A stretch of 64,000 bases of DNA from Pollenia angustigena (taxonomy: Eukaryota; Arthropoda; Insecta; Diptera; Polleniidae): the NCBI GenBank assembly GCA_930367215.1, contig OV884059.1, positions 241,365,803-241,429,802 of the forward strand. Reading direction: 5' to 3'. A program made the position numbers and the translations under genes. This document shows, piece after piece, positions 43,395-55,432 of the stretch. Numbering within the stretch: position 1 is the stretch's first letter; every line of letters begins with the position of its first letter. The notes below the pieces were generated by a model that saw only the letters and a list, made by a program, of their open reading frames with translations, had not been told where the DNA came from and ran no database searches.

Positions 43395-44374
43395 GGTTGC
43401 ATGTCATAACGTCCAGTGTCATAGTGTCCATGGACGTTATGACACTCCAAAAAGTGTCATAGTGTCCATGGAGATTATGACACTTTCAAAAGTGTCATAA
43501 CGTCCATGGACACTATGACTCTTTGCAAATGGACGTTATGACACTTTCAAAAGTGTCATTTGGTCCATAATTACTAAACAAGTTAAATACAAAAAAATGA
43601 TCTGCATACAAGCAGAGAAAAACATGTTTCATTATGGTCCCAACCAACAAAACTATTTTTAAAGAAACTAATTTAACCATAATATGGTTGTCGGTGACAA
43701 TGATTTGGTTAAATGAAACATAATATGGTAAAAAAACTTTTAAAAATGGTTTTGCTGCTTTTTCTCTGGGTGTAAATATTAAATATACAACGAAAACACT
43801 TTTGGGCACAAGGATTTTCCCCTCTATGGTATAACAAATACCGGCTTCGCTAGCTAAAGCTTCTCTGCACAGCGGGCCTTTGGCCGGGCGCAAGGATTTT
43901 CTCCTCTATGGTATAACAAAAACCGGCTTCGCTAACTAAAGCTTCTCTGCACAGCCTGCCTTTGGCCGGGCACAAGGATTTTCTTTTCTATGGTATAACA
44001 AATTCCGGCTTCGCTAACTAAAGCTTCTCTGCATAGTCGGCTTTCGTTCGGAAACAAGGCAGATTTTAGAAGCTTTACTTAGCGAAGCCTGTGTTTGTTA
44101 TACCATAGAGGAGGCAAGTCTTGCGCCCGGCCGAAGGCCGGCTGTGCAGAGAAGCTTTAGTTAGCGAAGCCCGTATTTGTTGTGCCATAGAGAAGAAAAT
44201 CCTTGCGCCCGGCCGAAGGCCGGCTATGATCCCAAATTTGTTTACATTCTTGCTTGAAAGAATTTTTGGCATTGTACTTACTTATTTTAATATTTAAAAA
44301 AAAATTTTACACATTTTAATATTTTTCATTATAAGTTAAGTTGTGGACATTATGACACTTTGCAAAGTGTCATA
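43395..44374. mobile_element. Composite palindromic element, copy C
   Basis: Starts GGTTGCATGTCATAACGTCC, close to the inner part of the copy A terminus. The order is subterminal GTGTCATAACGTCC motifs, the 157-bp module (43613-43768), the 82-bp array (43805-44226), an AAATTTGTTTACATTCTTGC stretch, and one short subterminal motif. Relative to copy A it is inverted, and its right terminus is shortened. Minus-strand frames of 126 and 65 codons run through the repeats and are not genes. Confidence 0.8.
43805..44226. repeat. 82-bp repeat array, copy C
   Basis: About three units forward, the pivot with CGTTCGGAAACAAGGCAG, then two units reversed. Same unit as copies A and B. Confidence 0.9.
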
Positions 44375-46003
44375 ATTTCAGGCTATTTCCCTCTACCATA
44401 TAATACCCAGATTAAGAAAATAGATATTTTAAAACTTTTAGAACTGGGAAGAAAATGTGAAATAAAGAACGCACGCATTAAAGGTTGTAAAGATACTGAT
44501 TTCATTTCCCTGTTATCTTATAACTTATACTTACAGAGCTGTCTAATAAGAGTATGAGTTGTATTATAAAAGGAGTTCAATGTATAAATCATAATCAAAT
44601 TTACTGAAATATACTACAGGAAGGATTTTATGCTAATGTAGTAATCTAGAATCACTTTTATGTCCAACTGTTCGTCCGAGTGAACATTTTAAGTTTGTGA
44701 TAAAGGTACAAGGCTCAAATGCATATTTTTGCGTATTAAGGTTTTAAATGTATATTTTTGAACATTTTAAGATTTTTGAGTGATTTTTTTTTTAATTTCC
44801 ATATTATAAAGAAAGTTCTTAAAAAAAATTTTAAATATGTATACAAAAAAAAACCTTCCAAAAAAAATTTTAAAATTAATGAATAAATTCTTTTGAAGCT
44901 ATGCTTTTAATTAGGGATGCCAATCCCAAATACCCAAATCCCGGGATTATTCTAAAAATTTAAGTACCGAATTCCGGGATTTTTACATAAAATTCCCGTG
45001 ATTATGGGTTTAGTAAAAATCTGCTATTTTTTTTATCAAATACAACTATACTTAAAAAGACGTGAGTCATCCTGTTAAAAATAACTTCAAAAATTTAATA
45101 TTAAATCATAATGGTAATAAATCTAATTTTTAACTGGTTATAAAAAGAAGTCGCAAGTGAATAAATGTTACATGCAATGCATTTTGTACCACAGAGAACA
45201 AAATCAGAAGATAAAGTTCGGTGTGGTCTTTTTTCTAAGTGAATGATAATAGAACTGCGCATTCAAAATGCAAGTTGTGAAAAAACGTGTTAAAAACTTA
45301 AGGGGGTTCTACCAAAAGTCTTTTGACACATATTAGTTTAAGTTTATTTTATTAGATTAACACTTGCATATACATAAATTTGAGATAATTTATTTACGAT
45401 ACCACCCAGAAGTGTTGTATGCGAACATTGGTTTCGTCGGCAGCGTATACTTTCAATAAAATAAGGTATCGATTATCAGACGCCATTAACTTGTTTTAGG
45501 AGCTTTTTAAAATATAAGCTTAAATACATAATTCTTCCATATTACTTAAAAAGAATACATTAAACTGTTCTATTTTGTAATGAAGAAAATTTAACTCTTC
45601 ATGAATTAATTCGTTTTAATACCCAGTAAAAACTTCGCTTACTTTTTCAAAACGAATAGCTTCTTTAACTCGTTATTTAGTAGCTTTCTTCTATAACTAT
45701 GTACATGTATAACAACTTCTATAACTACTTTTTTCTGGATGTATTTAAGTAAAAAAATAATGACTTACTTTAAAATGCGTTCATTTTGGGACATGCCTTG
45801 TAAAATTCATTGGTTCTTTCAGTAGAATTGTAAGTAGTGCCTTCATGTTTTTCAGATTACTCAACACATTATTTTGTATGCGAAGTTTGTACTGGGTACT
45901 AACAACCAACAAACCCCACCTGACGTATAAGTAATATTTAATAAGGAAATTTAAGACTGATAATCATACGTCTTATGGTGTTTTCTTGCTAAAATATAAT
46001 AAT
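44375..46003. other. AT-rich sequence, nothing firmly recognised
   Basis: Near 44915, GGGATGCCAATCCC resembles one end of a TIR element, but no partner end was found. No gene seen. Confidence 0.4.
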
Positions 46004-46135
46004 CAGGGTTAATAAAGTTGGTACAATTGTACTTTTTTTTGTACAATTCAAAACTAAAGAGTACGCTGGTACTCCTGTGACTTATTTCGTACTATTTCCC
46101 AATTTTTCAAACCTACGTATTTATAATTGATCTAT

Positions 46136-48159
46136 ACACAGAAAAAATTATTGGCAGTTTTTTTTCAATTAATAGTGATTTTTGAATTTTAAAATAAATT
46201 TGATTGCGTTCCTAATTGATTGAATTAAAAAAAAATAAATTTTTTCAATTAAAATTTTACTTGATTTTAAGCTTAATTTTAATTATAAGTTTAATTGAAT
46301 CAATCAACTCGGTTGTTTGAACTGAACACTTTGTTGATTTCTCCTTGTTGCTTTCCTCCCTCATCAACAGATTGCGAAAAATGTTACAAGTGCAACCAAC
46401 ATCTTTATAAATTTATTGTCTTTGCCCTTACATGTACATAGACACATGTTTTTGTCATCAAAAAGAACAGAAAGCGTCGCGTGCAAAAAAAAACTATCAA
46501 CAAGTAAAAAATGAACTGAAATTTGTTATAGACGAATTACAATTATGACCACCAACAATGTCAATAATGAGCCTACATACATATGTATATTATGTAAAAT
46601 AAAAAATCGCCTTGTGGCTGACCACAGTGTTGACGGTGGTTATGGTCGCAATCGAAACTTGGTGTTTATTTTCTTTGTTTGTTAATTCTTGAATTATTTC
46701 TGGCGTCATTTCATGTTGTGCGTTTAAAGTGAATAGGTGAGAAAAAGTACAGCCAAATAACACAACAAAAACAGTTTTTTGTTTTCAATCTTGAATACCC
46801 TGAAGAATCAGAGTTATTCTACAATTTTATACAAAGTTGTATGTATGAAATTCCTCTGTCAAAAAATCTTCCAAAATTTGTACAATGAAGAATGAGCTAT
46901 TACAATTAAACAAATAAAACAAGTTATTTTTAAGCCATATTTAAATAAAACATATGCATAGGTATTTTAAATATTATTATTTTGCTTCATTGAACCATCA
47001 ACTGAATTGATTTAACAAACTTATTCAATTAATTTGTTTGATTGAATAATTTGCGTAGTTGAATTTAGAGTGTATTTCAAATACACTGTTTAATTTATTC
47101 AATTAAAAATTTAATCGATTTAATGCAAAAATTCAATCACTGTTTTAATCAATACAATTATTAAAATAATTAATTTTCTGTATTCTAATAAAACAGGGAC
47201 CGTAACAGTTATGCCTTTTTTCATAAAAGTCAGATGAAAACTGTTATTTTTTATTTTTATTTTTTTGAGCAAAAATAACAGTTATTTTTTGAACAAAAAT
47301 AACTGTTATTTTTTGATTTTTATTTTTTCTATCAAAAATAACAGTTATTTATTTGATTTTTATTTTTTTGAACAAAAATAACAGTTATTTTTTGATTTTT
47401 ATTTTTTTGAGCAAAAATAAAAGTTATTCTCGAAATAAATTTACGTGTTTTAATAATTTAGATGACTTTAATAATTATTTTAATGTGCATAAGGAATTCC
47501 AATGATAATTACACTCTAAAATAAAAATTTAACGTCAACTAAATTATTAAATCACGTACATTTATTTAGAGAATAACTTTTATTTTTGCTCGAAAAAATA
47601 AAAATCAAAAAATAACTGTTATTTTTGTTCAAAAAAATAAAAATCAAAAAATAACTGTTATTTTTTATCCAAAAAATAAAAATCAAAAAATAACTGTTAT
47701 TTTTAATCCAAAAAATAAAAATCAAAAAATAACTCTTAAGTTTGATCGAAATTATATAAATCAAAATTATAAAAATCAATATATTTTATCATTGACAAGT
47801 GCATAAGGAACAATATGGTATACTTGAATCAGTTTTTCGACATTTAATTCTAAATGCTTTTTTTGTTTTAAAATTCCAATATAACTGTTATTTTCGGTCC
47901 CTGAAATAAAATATTGATTTTTTTTTTGAATTAATTTGTTAATTCATTCAATTAAAATATTGTTTAATAATAATAATTTTTTCAATTATTTTTGTAATTA
48001 AAATGTAAAAACTTTTAATTGGAAAAAAATCCCTGTTTTGCAATTTTTGCAAATTTGAATAATTGGTATAATCATTTCGGTGATAGGTGCAAAATTAAAC
48101 AATTTTTTGCTTGTTTCAATTATTTTGGTGATCAAAACCGTTTTTTACTTTTTCTGTGT
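46136..48159. mobile_element. TIR element with ACACAGAAAAAATTA ends, interrupted
   Basis: Left ACACAGAAAAAATTATT, right TTACTTTTTCTGTGT. The inside is rich in TCAATTAA and TTGAATT motifs. The hAT element at 47194-47903 interrupts it. Without that insertion it is about 1.3 kb. A target duplication could not be set. It belongs to the family at 15031-16056. Confidence 0.6.
47194..47903. mobile_element. hAT-type palindromic element, 710 bp
   Basis: Ends CAGGGACCGTAACAGTTAT and, reversed, CAGGGACCGAAAATAACAGTTAT. Flanks TAATAAAA (47186-47193) and AAATAAAA (47904-47911) match at 7 of 8. Each arm contains tandem units of about 35 bp with AAATAACTGTTATTTTTT, inverted between the arms, so the single strand can fold along almost its whole length. 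The 75-codon repetitive frame on the minus strand is a by-product. Confidence 0.85.
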
Positions 48160-48189
48160 AACATGGCAACTCGTATTTACTGTCCAATG

Positions 48190-48366
48190 AATATAAGCGG
48201 AGTTTGGTGCAAATAGTCTTGCGAAAATGCAAAATGTTGTAGCTTTTTTATGAAATCTAAGGGAAACTCTGTTTTTTGTTGTTGGATTTAACAAAACAGC
48301 TATGATATTTTGCATTTGCTATTTTGCAAGACCATTTGCACCAAACACTGAACTCCGCTACTGTCA
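48190..48366. mobile_element. Short inverted-repeat element
   Basis: CGGAGTTTGGTGCAAATAGT at the left and ATTTGCACCAAACACTGAAC then TCCG at the right are imperfect inverted copies extending about 65 bases inward. Non-coding. Confidence 0.65.
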
Positions 48367-49116
48367 ATAGATTTTTGCACTTGTTCATTGAACGATTGCT
48401 TATGCCACATTCTAAATTAAGTATCATCGGCAGCATATAAGCGTGCATTTTCTGACAATATTGACAAGTTTTTAAAAGATATGGTACACAACTTCTGCAA
48501 AAGTTCTACATAGTAGGAACGACGACTTCCTCTCAATTCATGATTATTTTGGAACGAATTCATAATATTTTCAAATATTCGACAACAAGATGGTTGTCAC
48601 GCCAAGAAGTAATCAACAGAATTTTGAAATAGTGGCAGCCCACTCCATTATTATTTTACTCTGAATTATTTTGAAGGAGATTTTACAAGCGCTAAACTAA
48701 ATTTTATTATATTAGGACTTCCTACTCCTTTCTTGTTTTTGCAGTTCATACTGAAAATTGTAAACACAATATATTTGGAAATACAATCCGAACGTTTAAA
48801 AATTTAATTTTCGTTTAAAAGTAGAGAAATATTCGTAAATTTTCCATAAAGAAAGACGATAGACTCTAAAAAGTGAATGAAAACGCTCGCTGGTGGCAAT
48901 CAAAAATAAAACTTAATCAATTTCTCCACCCTAAAAACCGCATGATACAGATCTGGCTAGATCAAATACAAATTGTTTGCCTCTATTCTTGAATATTTGA
49001 ATATTGAATATTGAAATGACTTATAGTACAAGAATCGCGATGTGCTTTTGACGCCAATTAATTTTACACGCCCTTTTATTATGTATAGCACTGCTTTACA
49101 AATTTATAGTTTGGAA

Positions 49117-49275
49117 AAGTACCAAGAACGCCACATGCCTAGATAAGTTAATTAGGACCTCCTGAACACGAAAAACGCTGTAATTTTTTTTTCCTAAGTA
49201 CCGTTTTTTAGATAACGGTACTTTTGTGTTTTTCGGTGTATGGTCCCACTCAAACCCTTGTGGAGTGGCGTTCTT
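49117..49275. mobile_element. Short inverted-repeat element
   Basis: TACCAAGAACGCCAC and GTGGCGTTCTTGGTA pair at the ends. An inner GTACCGTTTTTTAGATAACGGTAC hairpin (about 49198-49221) lies between them. Confidence 0.65.
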
Positions 49276-49680
49276 GGTATTTTTTGGCTGTAAATCAGTG
49301 TAATTAACGTACAATTGTTTTTAAAAATAAAATAAATTTATAAAAAAAGATTTAGTTCTATTGGGGCCGAAAAAGTACGATTTTAAAAGTTCGTTGGTAC
49401 GATAAAGGTTTTCTCATTTATCAGCCCTGATAATAATTAATTATAACAGTGATGCCAGAAGTGCAGATTGTATGCCCAAAATTGCCAAAATGCAGATTTG
49501 ACGATTTTTGGCCAAAAAATGCAGATTTTTTAGCTCGATATAAACTTCTTTACATTTTCACTTATGTTTTAACTATTTCCACTTCTTGCATTGAAGATCG
49601 AACAATATCAGCCATTCATGGAAGTAAGCAGAAAAATTCGTTTTGATGAAGTGTTGATATTTGCGGTATTAACAGAGATT

Positions 49681-50266
49681 GGGTACGTTCGTAAATGCAT
49701 CAAAACTGTGCATCACCGCTGCAGTGATGCAAAATTTTGTTGCTGATGCGTGATCACAAGTTGCGCTTGTGATGCTGATGCTTTTTTTACTGCACAACAG
49801 CTGTGCAAAGTTCGAATTTTTGAACACGAGCTAAATTTTAAAAGTTTTATGAACGAACATAAAATAATAAAAAGTGTTATCAACAATAGCGATGGCAAAT
49901 TTTATTATAAATATTTAACCTAAAAGTAATAGTTTTCTTATAAATTACAAGCAAAAGCACAAAAAAAAATTAAAACAGATTTGAAATGTATTTTAAGAAA
50001 AATTTTTATGAAAATTTTGCCTTAAAACACATTTCAAACTTGTTTTATTTTTTATGAAAACGGCAGTTTATGTTTAAAGTTATTGCATCAGAAAATTAAC
50101 TGATGCAATAATTGCCAATATTTGCTGCAGAGCTGCGGCATCACTGCATAAAAAAACTTTTGACATATGAAAGTAATGCCAAGTTTCTTACAAGTGATGC
50201 ATTTACGAACATTCAACTTTTCTAATGCGCAACTGATGCGCAGCAACTGCATTTACGAACGTATCC
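49681..50266. mobile_element. TIR element with GGGTACGTTCGTAAATGCA ends
   Basis: Ends GGGTACGTTCGTAAATGCA and, reversed, GGATACGTTCGTAAATGCA, flanked by ATT on both sides (49678-49680 and 50267-50269). GATGC and GCATC motifs repeat near both ends. Length is 586 bp, without coding. Confidence 0.82.
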
Positions 50267-50436
50267 ATTTTTCACATTAGTACAGAAAATTATAAACAAT
50301 GATTGCGTTGGAAAAAATATATAACGGTTTTCACATCACGCAAACCAATTTTGCGCAAGAAAGTGTTCAAAAGAAAGAATAAAATAAATATTTCAACTAT
50401 GATGTCGAACCGTTTAAAAATTTATTCATTAATAGG

Positions 50437-50537
50437 AATTAATAATTAGTATTGTGGTTATTTTGTTGAACTATTTATGGTTTTTAATCCAAACTTTTAT
50501 TATTTTTAATTAGGCTTAAGTTCATGAAAGGAATTTT
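50437..50537. repeat. Direct repeat R3, copy 1
   Basis: About 100 bp, starting TTAATAATTAGTATTGTGG, nearly identical to 50963-51061 in the same orientation. The 425 bp between the copies contain the tRNA-like sequence. Confidence 0.8.
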
Positions 50538-50583
50538 ACAACATAAAAATTAATTAAAATTGTTATTGATAATCTCTCATTCT

Positions 50584-50663
50584 TGACGTGGCCGGGGCTC
50601 GAACCCTGGCCGGCAGTTTACCATGACATGTTTCGATCGCAACCACTCGATCTCCTCTGATGG
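50584..50663 (-). other. tRNA-like sequence (SINE head or tRNA relic)
   Basis: The minus strand has GATCGAGTGGTTGCGATCG, close to a D-arm with an A box, and CCAGGGTTCGAGCCCCGG, a T-arm with a B box, at tRNA-like spacing. It is far more GC-rich than the flanks. The 3' side continues into AT-rich sequence without CCA. A tRNA-derived SINE is the best guess. Confidence 0.45.
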
Positions 50664-50962
50664 AATTGCCGTCTTAAACTCGCAGCCATCGACGACTGCT
50701 GACGTCAATAGTCAAACATCAATCCTTAAACCAAATTGTATTTTAACATTTGGTAGATCGAAATTTGCTTTCCTGAATGATTATCCATTTTAATTGATTT
50801 ATCATGTTTTTTCCTTACTTCTGTTTTTTCGTACTTTTGTCAAGAATTTTTCTTGAAGTCCAAGTACATTTTTTTGTTCTTTCATCTTGTCTTTCTCTCT
50901 TCTGTTGACCAGCACAACTTGAAGGACAAATGCAAACATAGAGCTCGTGCCTTAGCTTTAAC

Positions 50963-51061
50963 AATAATTAGTATTGTGGTTATTTTGTTGAACTATTTAT
51001 GGTTTTTAATCCAAATTTTTAATATATTTAATTAGGCTTAATTCATGAATAGGAATAGGAA
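50963..51061. repeat. Direct repeat R3, copy 2
   Basis: Second copy of 50437-50537, with a handful of differences near its right end. Confidence 0.8.
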
Positions 51062-51204
51062 TTTTATTCTTAAAGGTTACTAAAAATTTAAAACACGCAT
51101 TGTCTCGTTTATATCGGCGGACTAATGTCATCTGATTTTACACAAAATAATATTCATTGTACACGGATTGAAGTAAATTTTCTAAAGTAATCAATTTCGT
51201 TACT

Positions 51205-51753
51205 TTAAACAAGAAACTCCATAATACATGGGTTCAAAATGCCACCACTTTCTATTTCTTCATCTTCGCTTTTGGGATTTTCTGGTCTGCATTTATATTT
51301 ACTACATGTTATATCTTTATTAAGAGGATATTTATCGCAATTTTTGATTTTATTTTCATATATTATATTGCAATATTGCTCTTTTGAAAAGCTGTTCTCT
51401 AAAAGAAAGGCTTGTCCTTCACCAGCAGGAAGCTAATTTGGTGTTGCTTTTGAAATTATTTTCCATATTTTCGAGGCTCTAGTTAGAGTACTGACAGCCT
51501 CTTTTAAAACCAATGCTAAATCTTATTGGTAACATTTACGAGAAGACGCAGTTGCAGCAAGAATTATGGGTTCCACTTCATTATTATGATCTTTAGAGAT
51601 TTCTGCTGCAACTCGTAGTTTTGTTCTCTCAGATTTTAGGCAAAAGGGAATTAGTGGTCGTCTAGGTTTCGATTTAATGGAGGCACACTGCGTTTCACGT
51701 TTTCTGATCGAAGTACTGGATTTAAGCCAAACAGCATGATGTTTTTCAAAAAC
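51205..51753 (-). pseudogene. Decayed coding fragment of unknown family
   Basis: The minus strand reads 183 codons in one frame with only two internal stops (TAA and TAG) and a final TAA. The composition looks protein-like: a basic start with RKRETQCASIKSKPRRPL, then KSERTKLRVAAEISKD, a leucine-rich middle, then GEGQAFLLENSFSKEQYCN, then YPLNKDITCSKYKCRPE. The last part resembles a block I recall from uncharacterised, probably transposon-derived arthropod proteins. I cannot name the family. No neighbouring termini belong to it. Confidence 0.5.
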
Positions 51754-52628
51754 TTAAATTAAAATTTCTGGAACTATTACGCCATATTTGAACAAAATAA
51801 TCACGAATGCTCTTTTAAATACTGTTTAAAGTTTTAGGAACAACCACTCTCAAAAACGTAGGGCAAGAAATGGGCGTAAATAGCGGCTCTTTTGTCATTT
51901 TACAAAATTCACTGAACATAAAGGTTTTCTGATAACTGGCTTAGAAATCGTAATCAAAACACCTGTTAAAGTAACAGAAATTAAAATTTGGAAAAATTTT
52001 AAAAGCTTATTTACTTTGTTATATTTTTTATTATATTAAAGCAAAAAAAAACAAACTTTGCAAAAATTCAAATTTTTACTTTTGGCCAAAAAAAATTTCC
52101 TCCTATAGTACTATGGAACAAAAAAATATATCTAAGTTTTACACTCAACACTAATGAGTATTTAGCGTGTCAAATATTAAATACAAAGTTTATACTACTA
52201 AACGATATTTACCACGGTTGTAGAGATTTTTAACATTAAATTTGCTTTGAATTACAATAAGCGCTAACAACGCTGATTTTCAATAATGAAAGTCAGCAAC
52301 TGTAAAAAATTATTAAATAAAAGTAAAACAAACGAAAAACCAAAAGTTTTTTAGCCACCACAATATAGCCAAAAATCACAATGTAACACAAATTGTACGC
52401 AAACTATACGCAAACACAAGAAAAAAGCATAAAAACTCTCACTTATAACTGGGAGCAAGAAATGGAACAAATTTGCCATTTATTTTTGCAACATATTTAG
52501 AAAGGAAAACGACAACTTTTTACATTTTTGCATATATTTTTGGCAAAGAACACAAAACCTGCGCGAATGGTTGCATACATGGAACATTATTGTCAGAAAA
52601 GAAAACACCATCGGTCTAGGAGAATTTT
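51754..52628. other. AT-rich sequence, nothing recognised
   Basis: No gene or paired termini found. Confidence 0.4.
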
Positions 52629-52775
52629 TACAGGTGACCGCATCGTGAGAGAGAGTAATGTTAGCTTTCACTTTTTTTGTATTGAAATACAGGTATTTTA
52701 AATGTCAAACTCCATACAAAAAAAATTGACAGCCAGCATATTTCTCTCTCATGTGGTCAGATGCAGTCACCTGTA
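52629..52775. mobile_element. Short TIR element with TACAGGTGA ends
   Basis: TACAGGTGACCGCATC at the left pairs with the reverse of GATGCAGTCACCTGTA. GAGAGAGA and TCTCTCTC continue the pairing inward. Length is 147 bp. Confidence 0.65.
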
Positions 52776-53998
52776 TGAATTCGTCTTGGTCTTAGCAAAT
52801 CAAATCTCTATGTAAATTCAAAAGTGACTCTTAAACGAAATGATTAGTAATACTTCTTTTAACAATTGAGGCTTAACAATTAACAAAACATTAAATTATT
52901 AACTGAAGATACAATTCACTCACACAAATACTAACGTATATGGGTAAATCCAAAGGGTTGAACGTGACGGTCGTACGCATCAAAAATGCAATAACATTTT
53001 AAACAAAAAATATTTTTACATTCTCTTAACCCTTAAATTATAGCACTAAGAAAGCACTGTTATCTAAGCTAAAGTTTATGGAGGGCGCGATTCTAGGCCA
53101 AAGATAATGGCAAAAGAAGTAGCGGTTCGAACGTGAAAAAAATATAAGTAGTTTTCGTGGCCATTTATAAAAAGGCGTAATTAAGCCAAACCTGGCACAA
53201 TTTTTCAGTCAAACTACTTTCAGAATTTTACGTAGCAATGTAACATTAAAATGTCTTGGTTTGATTCCAAAATCTTCTGTGTTTTCTTTTTTTTAAGCCA
53301 AATCCTGGGTCGATACGAGACATTTCGAACGTGAAATTTTTTCCATAATAATTTAACTGAATAATGATTAAAATAAAATAAAAATTTACCGTTAATCCGA
53401 ATAACATATTGCTCTTTGAACTCTTCCTTAGATAACAGACCATGTAAGAAAATTTTTTTGGAATAATTTTTATCAATTATCACCTCTGGAAGATAATATT
53501 AAAAAAAACATACAATAAAACATTCTTACAAATAAGAAATTACGTTTGCATAATTTTATTTATTTATTTACAAATTTATGGGTAAATTTATAAAATTAGT
53601 AAAATCTATATATATATCTATAACAAAATCGTAAAATAATCAGCTTTTAATAACTTTTAAATTTTCGGTCACGGTGGACCTTTTGACGGAAATGCCCATA
53701 TGTGCATATGTACTCATAGTAATGTACTTTATGGTAAAATGCACAATTATTCATTGTTAACTCTTTTGCTAGACTTGCGTGACTAAAACACATGTTAATA
53801 CACGTTAAAGTGTCAACGAACTCATAGCATGCTGACATTAAAGTACGTATTTATTAACAATGATAAACTGTTTTTCTTGGTATACAAGTTTACTTAAGAT
53901 ATTTAATATACGCATTAATTGAAATAATAATCTTTCTCATTAATAATAACAAGTTCTTTGTGTTTTTAACATTTTTACGTCTTAATTTTTTTTTTTGC
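52776..53998. other. AT-rich sequence, nothing recognised
   Basis: Minus-strand frames near 53220-53483 and 53647-53838 show no known domain. ATATATAT is found near 53610. Confidence 0.4.
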
Positions 53999-54442
53999 TA
54001 CACAGAAAAAATTAAAAATTGTCTCTAGTCACTTAATTCATTCCAAATTCATAGAAACAAGCAAACAATTTGTTGATTTTACACCTTTTACCAAAATGAT
54101 TATATAGATTACTAAAAATTTTAAATATATTTTTTCCAATAAATGAAATTTTTAATTAAAAAAGTTATAAAAAAACTTTGCCGTTTCCCAACAACAATTC
54201 TACAAGTTTAAATTATTTTATTTTAAACGAAAAAATCAATAAAGATTTTGTGTTATTTAATTAATATTTTAATTCAAAATTTATTTCCAAGTAACTAAAA
54301 TGTTAATTAAATCAAAATTATATTTTTTATTTTCTTTCACGAAAAAAAAAATAATTGCTTTAATTATCACATTAATTAAATTGAAATACTTTAAAAACCA
54401 TTTTTGAATTGATAAAAAACTACTGTTTATTTTTTCAGTGTA
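53999..54442. mobile_element. TIR element with TACACAGAAAAAATTA ends, short copy
   Basis: Left TACACAGAAAAAATTAAAAA, right TATTTTTTCAGTGTA. AAATTAAT motifs fill the inside. Third and smallest member (444 bp) of the family at 15031 and 46136. Confidence 0.6.
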
Positions 54443-54774
54443 TTTAGAAACAAAATGTGTTTATGTAAACTTTTTAAATACTTTTCATATTTTAAAATGG
54501 AATTTATATTAATTCCTTAATTAAACGCATGTAGATCTTCTGAATCACTTAATTTTATAGAGGGTCGGTTACCCTTAACAAAGACCTATAAATTATTGAT
54601 AACTTAGAAGTGTATATTGCCAAATAACAACAAAAAACGTTTAAAGAATGAACTGAGTGAAAAATATTTTTGTACGAAAAAATGTGTAAATAAAGTAACT
54701 GCGCATTAATCTTTCAAGCGTAAAAATATCCCAATTTTGTATTTTTTTTTTTTTTTTCATTGAATAAGTATGTT
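54443..54774. other. AT-rich sequence, nothing recognised
   Basis: T run at 54742-54757. No gene seen. Confidence 0.4.
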
Positions 54775-54800
54775 TATACATACATACATACATACATACC
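54775..54800. repeat. (CATA)n microsatellite
   Basis: Five to six CATA units directly before the TIR element. TACATACATA also follows the element's other end, so the insertion was into a CATA repeat. Confidence 0.85.
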
Positions 54801-54802
54801 TA

Positions 54803-55430
54803 CCCAGCCAACAAAATAATCCGACGTCGCTCAGATATCTGAGAGAAACGTCGGCAAAAAAGTCGGAATCGTATACGAATTCTGTCAGATTTCTGACCCA
54901 AAAACGTATGAAGTGGTTGACACGAATTCTGACAGACATGTCGTGGGAAATTTTGGTTTTTTGTCGGCATTTCTGATAGATATCTAACAGAAATCTAATG
55001 AAAAAGGCATGGGAAGTCCTGATGTGTTAGCCGAGATTTTTTTGCTTTCGAACTGATAGCTGAAAGAAATAATTTTATTGCAAAATATGTACATAATTAT
55101 AAATTTTACACATACGTACCTTTTTTATGCTTTTTATCTTGAACAAATAAAATAAAATTAAAATTATTTCCAACTGAATGACAATTGTCATTATTTTAAA
55201 AAAATAATATGTTTCTTTAGACAAATCTGAATGAATTCCGTCGGAATTCTATTAGACATATCGGTACATAAATTCCCCCCGATATATCCATGCGAAATCG
55301 ATCATAAATCGGCCAGACAGTAAGAATATTCAATATCTGACAGAAATCTGAACGAAATCTCTAAGAATGATGTCAGACATTTGCACAAAATGCCTGATTC
55401 CGACAATGTCGAATTATTTTGCTGGCTGGG
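54803..55430. mobile_element. TIR element with CCCAGCCAACAAAATAAT ends and TA duplication
   Basis: Ends CCCAGCCAACAAAATAATCC and, reversed, CCCAGCCAGCAAAATAATTC, flanked by TA on both sides inside a CATA repeat. TCTGTCAGATTTCTGA-type motifs repeat inside. TA duplication fits Tc1/mariner-like or related MITEs. No transposase. Confidence 0.85.
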
Positions 55431-55432
55431 TA

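Larger units (their letters stand above)
46004..49429. mobile_element. hAT-type element hosting nested insertions
   Basis: Ends CAGGGTTAATAAA and, reversed, CAGGGCTGATAAA, flanked by ATAATAAT at 45996-46003 and 49430-49437. It is 3.4 kb, but about 2 kb of that is a TACACAG element (46136-48159), which itself hosts a 710-bp hAT element. Small inverted elements lie at 48190-48366 and 49117-49275. GGTACRA motifs near both ends (GTTGGTAC) may be subterminal repeats. The duplication is a simple AT-rich word, so it is weaker evidence than usual. Confidence 0.65.

Noticed and set aside
43513..43893. 126-codon minus-strand frame
   Set aside because: It runs across the modules of composite element C and is not kept in copies A and B.
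34849..44374. Regularly spaced 82-bp units considered as a CRISPR array
   Set aside because: The units are contiguous without variable spacers, occur in both orientations, and the sequence is eukaryotic.
47552..47779. Repetitive 75-codon frame with SYFLIFIF units
   Set aside because: It is produced by tandem units in one arm of a palindromic hAT element.
49448..49500. CAGTGATGCCAGA as the left end of a hAT element
   Set aside because: No matching right end or 8-bp duplication was found nearby.
50584..50663. Functional tRNA gene
   Set aside because: D-arm and T-arm motifs are present, but I could not form a proper anticodon arm or acceptor stem.
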